From the NCBI GenBank assembly GCA_036172665.1, contig CM069870.1, forward strand, positions 65,286,212 to 65,350,211: a stretch of 64,000 nucleotides of DNA, read 5' to 3'. The stretch's first letter is position 1. Each line of letters begins with the position of its first letter. Source of the DNA: Prosopocoilus inquinatus (taxonomy: Eukaryota > Arthropoda > Insecta > Coleoptera > Lucanidae). The notes under the pieces were generated by a model that made no database searches, was not told where the DNA came from, and worked only from the letters and a program-made list of their open reading frames with translations. Both the position numbers and the translations under genes were made by a program. Positions 1-11,350 of the stretch are shown here, piece after piece.

Positions 1-1490
1 GAGTCGTCACTACTTAATTAATACTACATAATTATTTTTTTTATCACTGATGTTAATGCGTTTAATTTAATTTCTGAGTACATAAATTGCAACCTTGATG
101 AATGCTTTCGCTGAATAGCGCTGCAAGTGAGTCATAATACGAGTTCTAGTTTAATAAAATATCCGAATCAAATAAAATGTACTGAATTATAAAAAATAAT
201 AATTCTAAGAATCTAGATTCTTACAGCTTTTTTAATTTGCGACACGCTTGGAGCACGCAGTCGTCTTGTGGTGACTCTAGGGTTGGTTGGTTGGCCGGCT
301 TTGCTTTAAATTATGGCGTCATATCCGCTTAAAGGACGGCGCACACTTTGGTTTGGCTGAGGAACCTAGTTGGAGGTTTCCTCTGTACAAGACTTTTGTC
401 GGTTTTTAACCTATTTTATTATATTTAACCAACGCAACGGCCACCGCTGGAAGACGATTTTCTTTTTGGGTAGCTAGTTTGTGTTAAAACTGAAAATGCT
501 TTCCCAGGGGTTTTCGCAAGAAGGCCAAAATAGTACCGTTCGTAGTCTTAAGATTGTCAAGTTCTTCTCCTTCGTTGATTCTCTTATGAGGTTTACTTCG
601 ATGAATTATTATTATTGGAGGTATTGAACAGTACTTAGAATTAATAAAATAAAAGGGAATAGAAATTTTAACAAGTATATATTGATTTAAAAAAATAACA
701 AAGCAGAATAACTCGTAGTTATTTTACAAAATATAATTCTATGATTGTGGAAACTCGAACATAAGAAAATAATAAAATAAATCGAGAATCAAGGATGAAT
801 TTCCTTCTTACTAATTACGCCTGGTTTTGGTCAGTTTTTCAAACTATCTTCGTTCGCTTACCAACAGTAGTGTAATTTAACACTTCTCGTACTCACTTCT
901 TATAAAAAAAAAGAATCGAATCGGTTTAGATAAACCATACAAAGCGTGAAAAAGCAATTGCTTTCCTTCGCGAGTATCAAACGAGAAAAAATTACTGAAT
1001 ATAATTAGAAGAAATTAAGTCTTGATTTCAAGAAAGAATGACACAAAACGAAATAAGGCTTTCCTAAGCTTTTAAAATTCACGAACAAACTCAAAATAAG
1101 TTCAAGATTTAAACGGATTCCGGAGATACATTGTTTTCCGCAATCTAATCGGCGTGTCTATTGATTAACACACTTTGAAATGACTAGAATACATTAAAAA
1201 GCTAATTAAAGAAGAATATATTTTCGAGGATGTGAAATTATTCTCGTCGGTTTTAATAAATCAAAGAAAACTGCAACCTGCTTATTAATGAACATTTAAA
1301 AAAATGTATTTTGTATATATTATGTGTGCAACTAATTTGTCATGTTCTTTTACTTTTCTTCGCTTTTTCAGAATTAACGACTTACTGAGATATTTCCTTG
1401 GATTGCTGCTGCGTTTTTAGTTCATCATCAAGCCAAAGCTTAAACCCATTATGTATGGCATCTTACCGGCAGATTAGTTTTAAGCTTAAT
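1..1490. other. AT-rich non-coding DNA, no gene recognised
   Basis: No open frame of useful length, no RNA gene and no bounded repeat was seen. About 45 bases near 231-278 resemble 10282-10325 (both contain CAGTCGTC after a TTAATTTG start), which may be an old dispersed repeat. Confidence 0.6.
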
Positions 1491-1499
1491 TACTTGGGA

Positions 1500-1560
1500 T
1501 AAAGTTGGACCGATATGTGACCCCTGCGGAACGCCGGACGCACCTAATATGATACTCAAA
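1500..1560 (-). pseudogene. Relic of a LINE reverse transcriptase (motif ASGVPQGSHIGP)
   Basis: Read on the minus strand, one frame gives ASGVPQGSHIGP. GVPQGS-x-x-GP is the signature of reverse-transcriptase motif 4 in Jockey-like non-LTR retrotransposons. In-frame sequence continues for about 20 codons and then stops. No YADD box or other RT motif could be joined to it, so this is a short decayed fragment. The identification rests on one 12-residue motif, which is highly characteristic but short. Confidence 0.5.
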
Positions 1561-4046
1561 AAATAAAATAATTGATTTGGTACGCCCTAGGTCACGTATT
1601 AAATGAAAACCCGGTGTAAAGAATTGAAATAATTTTTGTTTCAGTTGTTTCTTAAACACAAATATTAAAGAATGGTTAGTTTCATGCTTAAATACTAAGC
1701 ATAGCAGGACGCAACTAATACGATACTCGAAAAAATAAACTAATTGATTTATTTACCTGCAATTAAAATTTCAACCTTAATACAGGGTGTTCGTAAGATC
1801 TAAAAAAGACACAAATGAACATTTTTAACTTTCGATTAACCTATTACATAATTCAAGTTTACGTCAGCTTGAATCCGCCTAGTAACTGTTAGCCCTCTGC
1901 AACCGGTTTCACGTTTGCAAGGCGTTTACCTGTAACGCTGTGGCTTTGGGCGCCATTCTTTTCATAATTTCGGTACGATTTTGGCTATTGTTTAGAAAGG
2001 TCGTGTTCGTCTGCTTCACTTGATGACCTTCGTAGCAGTTGTTTAACCTCAAACATGTCTAAGGACACAGACCTGTTTGAAATATTTGTTTTGTTTATAT
2101 CGATGCACCACACGCTTTTATTTTGGCCTAATCGATCCGGCCTCCGGTTTTTTTTTTGGCTGCGTATTTTGTGAGGCAAGTTCCGTTTATCCCAAACGGT
2201 GCAGTCTCGTCGTTCGTTTACGGAACCAGTTGGCTGTTGACTCTCACTCAACATTATAAGGAGTCTTGAACCGTTCGTCACCTCGCCTTGTGGCGATCTC
2301 AATGTTTCATCTTTATGACACGTCTTAACACCGATTAATTTACTAATTCCAATTAATCTAACCACCTTTTGAAGATAACTTAAATTGGATTACGTGATAT
2401 AAAAATTAATTTATTACGTCAATGCGTTTCCTTCCTACTTATATCAAAACCAAATTTAATTTATGATTAAAAAAAAACAATTTTACATTACTGTGTGCTC
2501 GGGTTTATGTTTTTTGGAAAATAATTGAAATAAGCCAAGTCTTGCTACAATCTGTTATTGGTAAAAAATAACAGATACTCGACCGTGGTTTCTTCCTAGA
2601 AGGACATTTTCAAGTGTTTAACAAAAACTTTTGCGAGGCCAAATGTAGCGTGCCGTTAGGTCGAATAATGTTTATGTTTTTTAGTTTCCGAGTGTACCTT
2701 TAGCTTATTATTAAAGTCTTAGATTTGTGTTGTTCTTTATATAATGTTATTTTATTCTTTTTATAACTACCGATAACTAAAAATAAATGAACAATCTATT
2801 GTTATTGTTTTTTGTAACATGTCCTTTCAATGAAACTTATCTTTTACATGTAAAGCACTTATCTTAGTACGAGATCATATTTAACGGCAGTTAGTTATGT
2901 GTAGTAAAAGTTTCGGATGTGCTGGAAAATCGAAGCGAAAGTACAAAGGTACAAAAGCGTATTTGTTGAAAATTATTATCAGGAATGAAATAATACTAAA
3001 ATGATACAGAACTTATTTTCATACGTTTGTTTGCACACCATAGCTACCTACAATAATGGTTGAAATGGAATGCAAGAATCGATTTAAATAGACATACCTA
3101 CTGCAGATTATAGTAACACCATAAAGGAGTTAGCTCATTTGTTAAACAGGTCTAATTCGGAAATAAATGGAGGTTTCGACCTGATGGGGATTTATTTGTT
3201 GAGATTAAACCATTACTATTTTATAGCTAAAGAAACAAAAATAAAAATAATGCATTGGTGAATACGCTGCAGCAATTCAATATTATTGTTTTCACCAAAT
3301 CACGTACAATAGTGCAATGTTCCACTGGAAAATTTTTGTTGAGCGCATTGTAATGAACTGCGTACAAGAATTAATATATAAAGACCGGACTTTTAGGTCG
3401 TGAGAAAGTCGAAACAAGGTATCTAATTAGGTGTTTATTTTCTCGTGATAGGTACTTAAATAGGTCCAATAAAATTAAATAAAACATTAAAATTGTACAA
3501 CAGTTTAGGCACGACAACTTGTGGTAACTCAGCAGGTCCATTGCAATTGAAAGTGACTTGCAACTAATGTTTTGCATTCAAATTACAGTCATCATTCGGA
3601 ATTTTATACATACAAAATAAGGAAATCATTGGCCATGTTTATCATGCAATATTAAATCTTTGTGAACGCAAACTGGGAAAAGGTATTATTTAGACTTTAA
3701 ACAAGAATTGTAATACATATTTGGATCAGCTGATTTACTGATTTGTTGCAAGTTTTATGTGATCTATTTGTTTCAGCCACTGTGAACGTCTTTCTATCAC
3801 AAATTTCTAGCTTTTGGCAAATTTTTGTTAGCATATTATTATCCTGTTTTGATTTTCTTGAAAGGGCCGCGTTCAGAGAACCACATCAGCTAAATTGGTG
3901 ACTCACTTGAGCGGACACCTTTTTAACGTGCTAAGTTCCAGCAGCTCGCATTTTAAAGTTGCATCCTACATTATGCTTTCTGAATACGGTTTGTCAATAT
4001 AATCAACGTTGTAACGGCCACATAAAATATTTTGTATATATATATA
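1561..4046. other. AT-rich non-coding DNA, no gene recognised
   Basis: Open stretches on both strands around 1985-2365 match nothing I know and lack a convincing start. A ~45-base segment at 1527-1572 recurs in diverged form at 1706-1752 (GGACGCA-CTAATA-GATACTC-AAAAAATAAA). A TACAGGGTGTTCGT string at 1783 resembles a transposon end, but no partner was found. Confidence 0.5.
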
Positions 4047-4048
4047 TA

Positions 4049-4433
4049 CAGCGTGGAAACTAAGTAGCGGATAAAATCCATAACTCCGTTAATATTTGTA
4101 ATAAAGCAAAAATCTAAAAGGGGTATAGCGATTCAAATTACAGCGCATAAGAAGAAGTATATTCTGAGATATTTTCATGAATATTTTTTAAGTTATGACG
4201 TCATCAAGATTTTTTTTAAATAACAACCTATATTTTTTATTTTTTATTTCGGTGGGATTCTTTAACCTGCTTTCAACAGTATAAAATTTTGGATCGACTA
4301 CATAACAAAAAATTCAAGAAAAACGGCCATAAAAGTTTAATTGTAAAGTTGAAGAAATAAACAGAACATCTAGTTAGCTAGGTTTAACACGAAACAAAAT
4401 TAAGGTGTAAATAAACAAAATTTGATTTTGACA
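4049..4433 (+). repeat. Left long terminal inverted repeat of the mariner-type element
   Basis: Matches the reverse complement of the right arm over roughly 350 bp, with scattered substitutions. It contains runs such as TTTTATCCGCTACTTAGTTT (in the right-arm orientation) and a conserved GACGTCATAA block. A short extra segment near 4395-4420 is absent from the other arm. Confidence 0.9.
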
Positions 4434-4521
4434 GTCATTGAAATCACAATAAATGTTCAAACTGACGACCATGCACCAACTGACAATACCCAAGACGCTC
4501 ATAAAATTCATTTATTACATT

Positions 4522-5530
4522 TTAAATAGTTTGAGGTGTTATTAACCTACACTCCTGTCGAATTCTTTCTTTAAGATCGTCTAAGTTGTTAGGTCTATTT
4601 TTGTACACCTTGCTTTTTAAGTACCCCCATAGAAAAAAGTCTAATGGCGTTAGATCAAGGGATCTAGCTGGCCATTCCATTGGACCTCTTCCTCCTATCC
4701 ATCTACCTGGGAACATCTCGTCCAAATAACGTCGCACATCAACTGCGTAGTGTGGCGGAGCACCGTCGTGTTGCATCCAAATGTTATTGTTTGGTACGTC
4801 AGTCATTTTCATTAGGAAATAATATCGCCAATGCAGGTACTAATTCGAATTGTAAGAAGTGTAGATATTTCTCACCAGTTAAATTACCTTCGATAAAGAA
4901 TGGACCTAAAATTCTGTCACCGACAATTCCTGTCCATACGTTGAGCTTCTGGGGATGTTGAGTATGAGCTTCTTGCATCCAGTGGGGATTTTACCTAGAC
5001 CAATATCGACAATTATGTCTGTTAACAGTTCCATGTAAAGTAAAACTTGCCTCATCAGAAAAAATTATACGCTGCGAGAACATTGGATCACAATTGCAAA
5101 TTTCCAACATTTCTTCACAAAATTCTTGTCTATGATCATAGTCAGTTTCTGCTAACTCATGAACTAATTTTACTTTATACGGATGAAACTTTTGCATTTT
5201 TAAAAGTTTCAGTACCGAGGTATGGCTCAGGTTGTGCTCTAAAGCAATGTCTCGACTAGTCGAATGCGGATTATTTTCTATTTCTAGTAAAATATCAAGC
5301 TGCACATCGTCAATTAATTTTGTCTTAGGGTGGCCAGTTTCTGGAAGGTCTTTCACAATACCGTAATTTCAAAATTTATTTTCTATTCTGCTGACTGTGG
5401 ATTGACTTATTTGCTGATCAGGATATTTGTCTATAAAAAGTCGACACACCTCTTGATGAGTTCTAATTCGATCGCCATACCCAATCATCATTAGAACTTC
5501 AATTCTTTGTTTTTCAGTCAGCAACACCAT
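4522..5530 (-). pseudogene. mariner-type transposase, DD41D, broken by two stops and a frameshift
   Basis: The transposase would cut and paste the element through a DDE/D active site in the nucleus. The start is the ATG at 5530-5528; the first ~53 codons look like an N-terminal helix-turn-helix region. The first catalytic Asp lies in FSDEASF, the second in MQHDGAPPH and the third in LTPLDFFLWGY; 41 residues separate the second and third, hence DD41D. The reading frame is interrupted by TGA at 5371-5369 and TAA at 4993-4991, and shifts by one base near 4810. All three catalytic residues survive, so decay appears recent to moderate. The C-terminus ends at 4522. This copy cannot make a working protein. 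The relationship to the rosa-like DD41D group is inferred from the spacing only. Confidence 0.9.
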
Positions 5531-5639
5531 TTTGGTATAAAAGGTTTTTAATAATTAGTGTAACTCCTACTATCCACAGGGAATAAAAATACTCACTTTA
5601 TTGTGATAGGTATTTACAAGTTCTTGTCAATCAAACAAA

Positions 5640-5988
5640 TTTTGTTTGTTTTACACCTAGCTAACTAGATATTCTGTTAATTTCTTCAACTTTACAATTA
5701 AACTTTTATGGCCGTTTTTCTTGAATTTTTTGTTATGTAATCGATTCAAAATTTTATACTGTTGAAAGTAGGTTAAAAAAACCCACCGAAATCAAAAATA
5801 AAAAATATAGGTTGTCGTTTAAAAAAAATCTTGATGACGTCATAACTTAAAAAAATTCATGAAAATATCTCAAAATATACTTCTTCTTATGCGCTGTAAT
5901 TTGAATCGCTATACCCCTTTTAGATTTTTGCTTTATTACAAATATTAACGGAGTTATGGATTTTATCCGCTACTTAGTTTCCACGCTG
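5640..5988 (-). repeat. Right long terminal inverted repeat of the mariner-type element
   Basis: Reverse complement of the left arm, ending in TTTCCACGCTG before the flanking TA. The transposase start codon lies about 110 bp inside it, so the promoter probably lies in or next to this repeat. Confidence 0.9.
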
Positions 5989-5993
5989 TATAA

Positions 5994-6400
5994 TGTAGTT
6001 AGCATACCCGTTTTATTTATTTATTTTGTGTGAATTAAAGTTTATTTAGGGTGGGGTTGTTTTAGTTTAGTGTTTTAGTTTAGTGTCATTGTCGACTCTT
6101 TCCAGTGCTCAAGTGTCTTGAGTATACCCGACGACAAGCGTCATTGTCGACATTTTCCAGTGCTCAAGTGTCTTGAGTATACCCGTCGACTCTTTCCAGT
6201 GCTCAAGTGCCTTGAGTATACCCGACGGCAAGTGTCTTGTCGGTTCTGATTTGAGCATGAATGTAAGTAACTGTGTAAAGATATGTAAATAAATTTGTAT
6301 ATAAGTTAACCTACCTGTATTTTTATTTAAGCGAACCTGGACACCGGCGAGTTAAAATCCCGGAACGTAGTCCCTAGATACCCGAATATTATAGATACAA
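5994..6400. repeat. Possible LTR remnant containing a three-copy minisatellite
   Basis: Starts TGTAGTTAGC immediately beside the mariner end and carries an AATAAA-like signal near 6288. Three copies of a segment beginning GTCGAC and containing TTTCCAGTGCTCAAGTG lie at 6091, 6146 and 6185. The LTR idea rests on general look only: no second LTR, no target-site duplication and no coding region were found. The tandem copies are certain. Confidence 0.3.
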
Positions 6401-6427
6401 GACAAACAAACATACTATGACAAACTA

Positions 6428-7458
6428 ATGTCAAGTTATCTCAATAATCGATCTCAGCGTGTAGTATTGCAAGGTGACGTTTCAGATTTGTTGTACTTAT
6501 ACATGGGGGTCCCACAAGGCAGTATATGCGGTCCACTTTTATTCACGATTTATACGAGTCGATTTCCATACGAATTAACTGTATGTAATTATCATCAGTA
6601 CGCAGATGACACTCAGATGCATTATTCGTTTACTTGCAATGATTGGAAGGTAGCTGAAGTTGCTATTAATAGCGATTTGGCTCGATTGATACGTATATCT
6701 GAAATGCACGGACTAATTATCAATCCTGCTAAATCGTCGTTGATATTATATGGAGGTGGATGTCAAAGAGAATTTGTTGAAAATAATATTACTATTTGTG
6801 TGAAAAATATTCCAATTAAAATTAACGAAGCTAGTAAAAATTTGGGGATCATTTTTGACTCTAATTTTCGCTTTTTAAGGAGTATGTGTCTGTGCTCATC
6901 CGGCGCGCTTACGGTAAATTAAGGATGCCATACTCTAGCAGACATTTATTAGATTACAAGTTGCAAAAAATGCTATTTGAGACCCTGGTGTTATCAACAT
7001 TCAATTATTGCGACTACTTGTACGGTCCATGTCTGGATGGTGATGATAAGAGAAAAATTCAACTGCTTCAAAATTCTTGCATACGTTTCATGTCTGGTAT
7101 ACGTAAATTTCAACATATATCTCACGCTTTCATTCAATCGGGTTGGTTAAATATGGAACATAGACGTTACCTGCTTGCTGCATGCTTGTACTATAGAATT
7201 ATAAAATCCGAATCACCACCATACTTATTTAACAAGATTAAGCATCGAACGGATGTTCATAACATTAACATTCGTAAAAAGGACTTTCTGTCAATGCCAC
7301 GCCACAGAACAGCCTTGTTTCAGAGATCATTTTCATTTAATATCGTAAACTGTGTTAATCGTCATTTCCTTCTTTTTAGAGCGACTTCGTTATTAACATT
7401 TAAAAGTAGAATGCGCTCTCAGCTTGTGAGGGAACAATCATTAAGCGGCAGCAGATAG
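6428..7458 (+). pseudogene. LINE reverse transcriptase fragment with one frameshift
   Basis: The protein copies the element RNA into DNA at the target site. The first frame (6428-6922) contains GVPQGSICGP, then the catalytic YADD box (YADDTQMH), then the segment leading to the thumb (NLGIIFDSNF). The second frame (6886-7458) continues the thumb and C-terminal region typical of Jockey/CR1-like elements, with RRAYGKLR, LSTFNYCDYLYG and a hydrophobic tail. The two frames overlap and are joined by a single-base shift at the TTTTT run near 6875. Fingers and endonuclease are missing. No zinc knuckle is visible at the C-terminus. Non-functional. Confidence 0.85.
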
Positions 7459-7582
7459 CATAATCACATCTATACGAATACTGATTTTACCTTTTACAGT
7501 TTAGTACATTATTACGGCAGATAAAATAATCATGTCTATACGAATACCAATTTTACCTTTTACAGTTTAGTATATTATTAAC
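7451..7582 (+). repeat. 66-bp tandem duplication in the LINE 3' UTR
   Basis: Two copies with a period of 66 bases, starting GCAGATAG and GCAGATAA, each holding TTTTACCTTTTACAGTTTAG. Such short 3' UTR duplications are common in LINEs. They differ at several sites, so the duplication is not new. Confidence 0.85.
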
Positions 7583-7778
7583 TATGTGGCTTGCATTTGA
7601 CCAATCTTTAAAAATTTAAATCTCTTGGTTCGGAATGAAAACCAGACGTTAGGATACATACTAACATGTCTGATCCCGCACCAGTTGATTCTTCTTCATT
7701 TGTTATTTTTTTCCTTTGTATGTGTATCATGTGGGGAATCAATAAAGACATTTATTATTATTATTATTATTATTATAC

Positions 7779-8043
7779 CAGGAAAAGCGACCGGAATTTG
7801 GACAGAAACGTTACAACGTAATAAAAATTTACGTTCGAAGAAAAAAAAATACCGTTTAGATTAAAAAATTACTATTTTTGCAAGAAAAGGTATTATTAAA
7901 GTTTAAAATAGGCAAATTGGGTGGAGAATGTTGCAATAGGTGAAAAAATTTAAAAAAAAAGTAATTTAGGTAGAGACAAATTTGGTGAAATGATTCTATC
8001 TCTAAAAAAACGAAAAGATACGCAAAAAAATCTTTACAATCTT
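7779..8043. other. AT-rich spacer, no feature seen
   Basis: Poly-A-rich sequence between the LINE tail and the next insertion. Nothing recognisable. Confidence 0.5.
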
Positions 8044-8053
8044 AAAAATTTTA

Positions 8054-8461
8054 AACAGATAAAATAGCGACATCTTACTATCGCTTTTTGACCTGACATT
8101 GCAGTAGGATAGACAAATTGAAGCGGGATTTGCTCCTAATAAGTCCCCCATGCAAGGTGGCCATGCTTGCTGTCAAAGCATAATGAAAGTTTTCAGAAAA
8201 AATTTGTGCAAATCATTTTTGATTCAATTTGTCTATCCTACTGCAATGTCAGGTCAAAAAGCGATAGTAAGATGTCGCTATTTTATCTGTTCATCACTCT
8301 TACATCGTTATTGCGAATAAATTGGACAAGTCGCTTTTGTTTGCAGTGGGAATATCGAGCTACGTCTCTGCTGAAGAAGCCCCAAGCAGGGCTGAAACAG
8401 GTGTACAGAGGCTGCTCGAGGTTTTCACTGCAATTAGAAACGATTTGCACAAATTTTTTTA
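8054..8461 (+). mobile_element. Hammerhead-ribozyme retroelement, copy 1 (inverted composite)
   Basis: A 408-bp insertion of the repeat family also found at 26484, 34777, 39754 and 49611. The left ~170 bp are in antisense orientation and the right ~235 bp in sense orientation (sense means the ribozyme strand), giving a head-to-head palindrome whose switch point is near 8222. The left end corresponds to the monomer point CGCTATTTTATCTG and the right end to GATTTGCACAAA. Direct repeats AAAAATTTTA flank it at 8044-8053 and 8462-8471, but this is low-complexity sequence, so the duplication is less certain here than at the other loci. It contains no protein gene. Confidence 0.8.
8342..8433 (+). 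ncRNA. Type I hammerhead ribozyme (copy 1)
   Basis: Self-cleaving RNA motif. Core CTGAAGA at 8371-8377; stem II AGCCC/GGGCT with loop CAAGCA; GAAA at 8394-8397; stem III only A-U and C-G closing an AGGT loop; cleavage triplet GTA, with cutting expected after 8405. Stem I pairs the flanks: 7 bp next to the core, a small internal loop, 6 bp, one mismatch, then about 12 bp. The fifth stem-I pair is G-C here where the 49.6-kb copies have G-U, so the pairing is kept. All invariant core bases are present. Stem III is minimal, so it may cleave best as a dimer. Confidence 0.75.
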
Positions 8462-8471
8462 AAAAATTTTA

Positions 8472-9539
8472 TTTAAAATCCGGTCTCTTTTGATATATTA
8501 AAATCATTATCACAAAGAGTGTATGGCATGAAAAAGGGGTTATTTCTCCAGTATAAACAATGGCTTTCGTAACTCTCGACAGCCGAAACCATCTCAAAAT
8601 GGTGCTCTTCAAGAAGTTCGTAACTTTTCTCTATCTCGTTCTGGTGTACGTATCTTCAAATTCATTTTGGATTGTTTCAATAACTAATACTTTGTTTTAA
8701 AAAGAAATCAGGTCTCTCTTTCCCCTTTGAAAAGTATTTTGAATTTTTGCTAAACTATTTCTTGTGCTAAATGTTTTCGTAACTTTCTTTAGAGCACAAA
8801 TAATAAAACTGAGTTCCGACGACGAAATGCAGCGTTTTCTATAATTCATTAAGCATTAGAATTTTGGGAACATTTGAAGTTTCTGTGAGCTCAAATCCTT
8901 ACCGGTAAGAAAAGAATTTGAATTTCCTAACTGTAGATACACAAAGACAGAAAACTAATTTAATTTTATTTATTATCCCGATTTGACTTTATTAACTTTA
9001 TTTGAAAACCACTACGTCAGCTTTCACAAACACTGTCTCACCACAGCACAGTAACGTCTTTGTTGTGTTAGTTTGTAAAGGATCGGGTATTCAGTACGCA
9101 GCGATGCATTGTTTTTATAAAAATTTGTTGCGATTAAACATTATGATGTATCACAACGCGTACAAGATCAGAGCAAGTAGCGGAGGCGGAGAATTTCTTC
9201 GAATTTTGTTAGTACACGGTACGACGCGCGGCGCGCAGAAAAATGAAACCCAAGTTACGGAAGTGCAATTTATGCACTCAATTAAGAGTATTGTTTGCGT
9301 AGCAAATGCAACATCTGATGTCCCACTTTTGCAAGAATAAAAACGGGAGAAAATGCTTACAAATTCCGACAGGAGACACAATGCGATCATTCTGGTGCGG
9401 TGTCTCTTTCTGATAAAATTAAGTTACGTGTTAAGTTCCTAGTTGAAAAACCTTTTTCCACCTGAAACAAGGTTCTTATTTGAATTTATTACTTCGATTT
9501 TCAGTGAAAAAAAGGTTTTTAGAACTGCTGAATTTAATT
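8472..9539. other. Non-coding DNA, no gene recognised
   Basis: One open stretch (9002-9340, plus strand) runs for about 112 codons but has no ATG in its first third and resembles no known protein. A ~25-base string (TTTATTACTTCGATT) occurs twice about 51 bases apart near 9485 and 9536. Nothing else was seen. Confidence 0.5.
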
Positions 9540-10243
9540 TATTACTTCGATTCCCAATGGCCGATACCCCTTGAATATTATTTATTGATACCATCTTTTA
9601 CTCGGTTCACTTTGGTTTATGTTACGTCATTTTTGATTCGTTCAACCTCTTTCTTTCGCATTATGGGCGAAGCTATCGCAAGCGTCAAATTCTGTGGGAA
9701 TTAAATTGAATGCTTATTCTCAACGTCGAAACTGGTCATAAAACTCGGCGACATTCGAAGCGAAGCGAATGGCATGGCTCTCCAATAGTCATTTATTACG
9801 ATACGGATATCTAAACAGATTTAGGAATTCACAGGATATTGCGCACGCTGTCAAAAATATACAAACAAATGCACAACGCTCCTTGTATATTACTTATTGA
9901 TACCGTTTCTTGCTCAGTTGACTTTGGTTTATGTCAAGTCGGTTTTGATTTGTTCAAAACTTCTTCTTTCGCATTTTGGGGCGAAGCTTTCATAAGCGTC
10001 ATATTTCGTGGAAATTAAATAGAAAGTTTATTCTAAACGTCGAGACTATTCGTAAAACTCGGCGACGCCTTAGGTTTTTTATGTTAGCTGGTCCTACGAT
10101 TTTACAATTTTCCATTTGTTTTATTTCGACGGAATGATAAATTACTTTCACCGTTGACATTTGACGCCAATGGTTATTCCTGACATCATCTATGCACGGT
10201 TGGCTTTTGCTTATGTCATGATGATTTTGACTTGGTCAAACCC
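9540..10243 (+). repeat. Diverged, partly deleted copies of the ~720-bp satellite
   Basis: Two fragments of the satellite unit described at 11351. The first (about 9555-9750) contains the TTATTGATACC to ACTCGGCGAC part. The second starts at 9752 with GCGAAGCGAATGGCATGG and runs through to TCAAACCC. They differ from the main array far more than the main units differ from each other, so this is the old edge of the array. Confidence 0.85.
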
Positions 10244-11350
10244 TTCCTTTCTTAGTCAGGTGCCAGGCCAAGCTTGGCTTTATTAATTTGTGGCGTGCAT
10301 GTAGCATTCAGTCGTCGTTCTGAATCCCGGATGTGGCACGGTGGTGTGTTTGTCAGCGTGCGCGGGCTAAATAAATAATCCGCGGTCCACGAATAATGTA
10401 AGGATACTCTCATTGATGATATGAAAAGCGCTCGGAAATTAATCCGTAATCCTTATAATGTGGTAAAGTGGCTGCGCGTTCCCCATTCTTTGCTGCTTGT
10501 TTTTCTCATCGCCATCGATGAACAGGTACAGCGCGGCGAGGCAGATTAAAAAAATTATAATTTCTATTATTCAATTTCAATTATTACTTCGGCGTGTTCG
10601 AATTAATCAAGACGCGCGAATTTTCAAAAGACTTTTTTTTGTTTTATTGCGAAGCGAAACAAAGTCGCCCAGACTTTAACAATTTCATTCTTCCACCATC
10701 GTCCGCCCGTCTAGAAATAAGGAATAAGGAATTTAAACTCATTAACGAGCGAGTGAAATTCGCTTCCTGCAAAGAAGAAAAAGAAGAATAGGAAGTCACT
10801 TCGCCGATAGTTTTATTGCGCAGTCAGTCTAACTATGGAATTATTTTATTTAACTTCGCAATGAAACGGCCAATTAAAACTTTTCGATCGCAATTTGTCG
10901 AATCGAGCACGAGGATTAAGTACGTATTTTTTTTTGTTTTGTTTCGGTGCTTTGCTTCCCCGGGGCAGTCAAGTCTTATCTCGTCTCTTGTTTTTGTGTA
11001 CAGTGCAAAGCATCCCTTTCAAAACAAATGGGGGTGCGTTTTACGTAGGTTATAATACACGGCGAAGATTGATCCCTTGTAACCTTAGTAACATGTCCGG
11101 GCGGTTTTTTTTTATTTTTTAGTTTTGTGATAATCCCTCTTCTTGAACCGTAACTTGGCGTCCTGAATTCCAATGAGAAGGTCTCAGAAGGTTATCGTCG
11201 CTCGTCGAATTAAGCCCCAGCGTCGGCGGAGCAAATATTTTTTCCTTTTTTTTCTTGATAAATGATATTTCTCCGACAAGGAGGCCTTGTTGCGCCGCCG
11301 GTGTTGGCTTGCAGATAAAACAAATTGGTACCTAGCCGGCGAATGCACGG
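10244..11350. other. 1.1-kb segment interrupting a satellite unit
   Basis: The satellite unit stops after TCAAACCC and resumes at 11351 at the very next base of the consensus, so this 1,107-bp block sits inside one unit. It has GC-richer patches and small AT tracts. No transposase, no terminal repeats and no target-site duplication could be identified. It could be an unrecognised insertion, or the satellite could have been amplified in place around unique DNA. Confidence 0.5.

Larger units (their letters stand above)
4049..5988 (-). mobile_element. mariner-type (DD41D) DNA transposon with very long TIRs, inactive
   Basis: A 1,940-bp element bounded by TA dinucleotides (4047-4048 and 5989-5990), as expected for Tc1/mariner insertion. 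The outer ends are CAGCGTGGAAACTAAGTAGC and its reverse complement. Similarity between the arms continues inward for about 350 bp, far longer than the ~30-bp TIRs of classical mariners. Inside lies one transposase gene on the minus strand with several disabling mutations. Boundaries, TSD, TIRs and transposase all agree, so the call is secure. The right arm is about 35 bp shorter because the left arm has a small local duplication near 4395-4420. Confidence 0.93.
6410..7778 (+). mobile_element. 5'-truncated Jockey-like LINE ending in a (TTA)n tail
   Basis: The 3' half of a non-LTR retrotransposon: part of the reverse transcriptase, the C-terminal region, a ~290-bp 3' UTR with a polyadenylation-like AATAAAG at 7741, and a TTA microsatellite at 7752-7776 as tail. 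There is no endonuclease domain and no N-terminal RT, which is typical of 5' truncation during target-primed reverse transcription. The exact 5' junction is not clear; in-frame similarity fades upstream of about 6410. Confidence 0.85.

Noticed and set aside
1783..1800. TACAGGGTGTTCGT as a transposon end (also TACAGGGTGAACAAAG at 22430)
   Set aside because: No inverted partner at a sensible distance. Such strings are frequent in insect DNA, so no element is called.
1985..2365. 126-codon minus-strand open frame
   Set aside because: No ATG at its start, no recognisable domain, and an overlapping plus-strand frame.
9151..9390. Overlapping short frames on both strands
   Set aside because: No recognisable protein, and both strands are open over the same bases.
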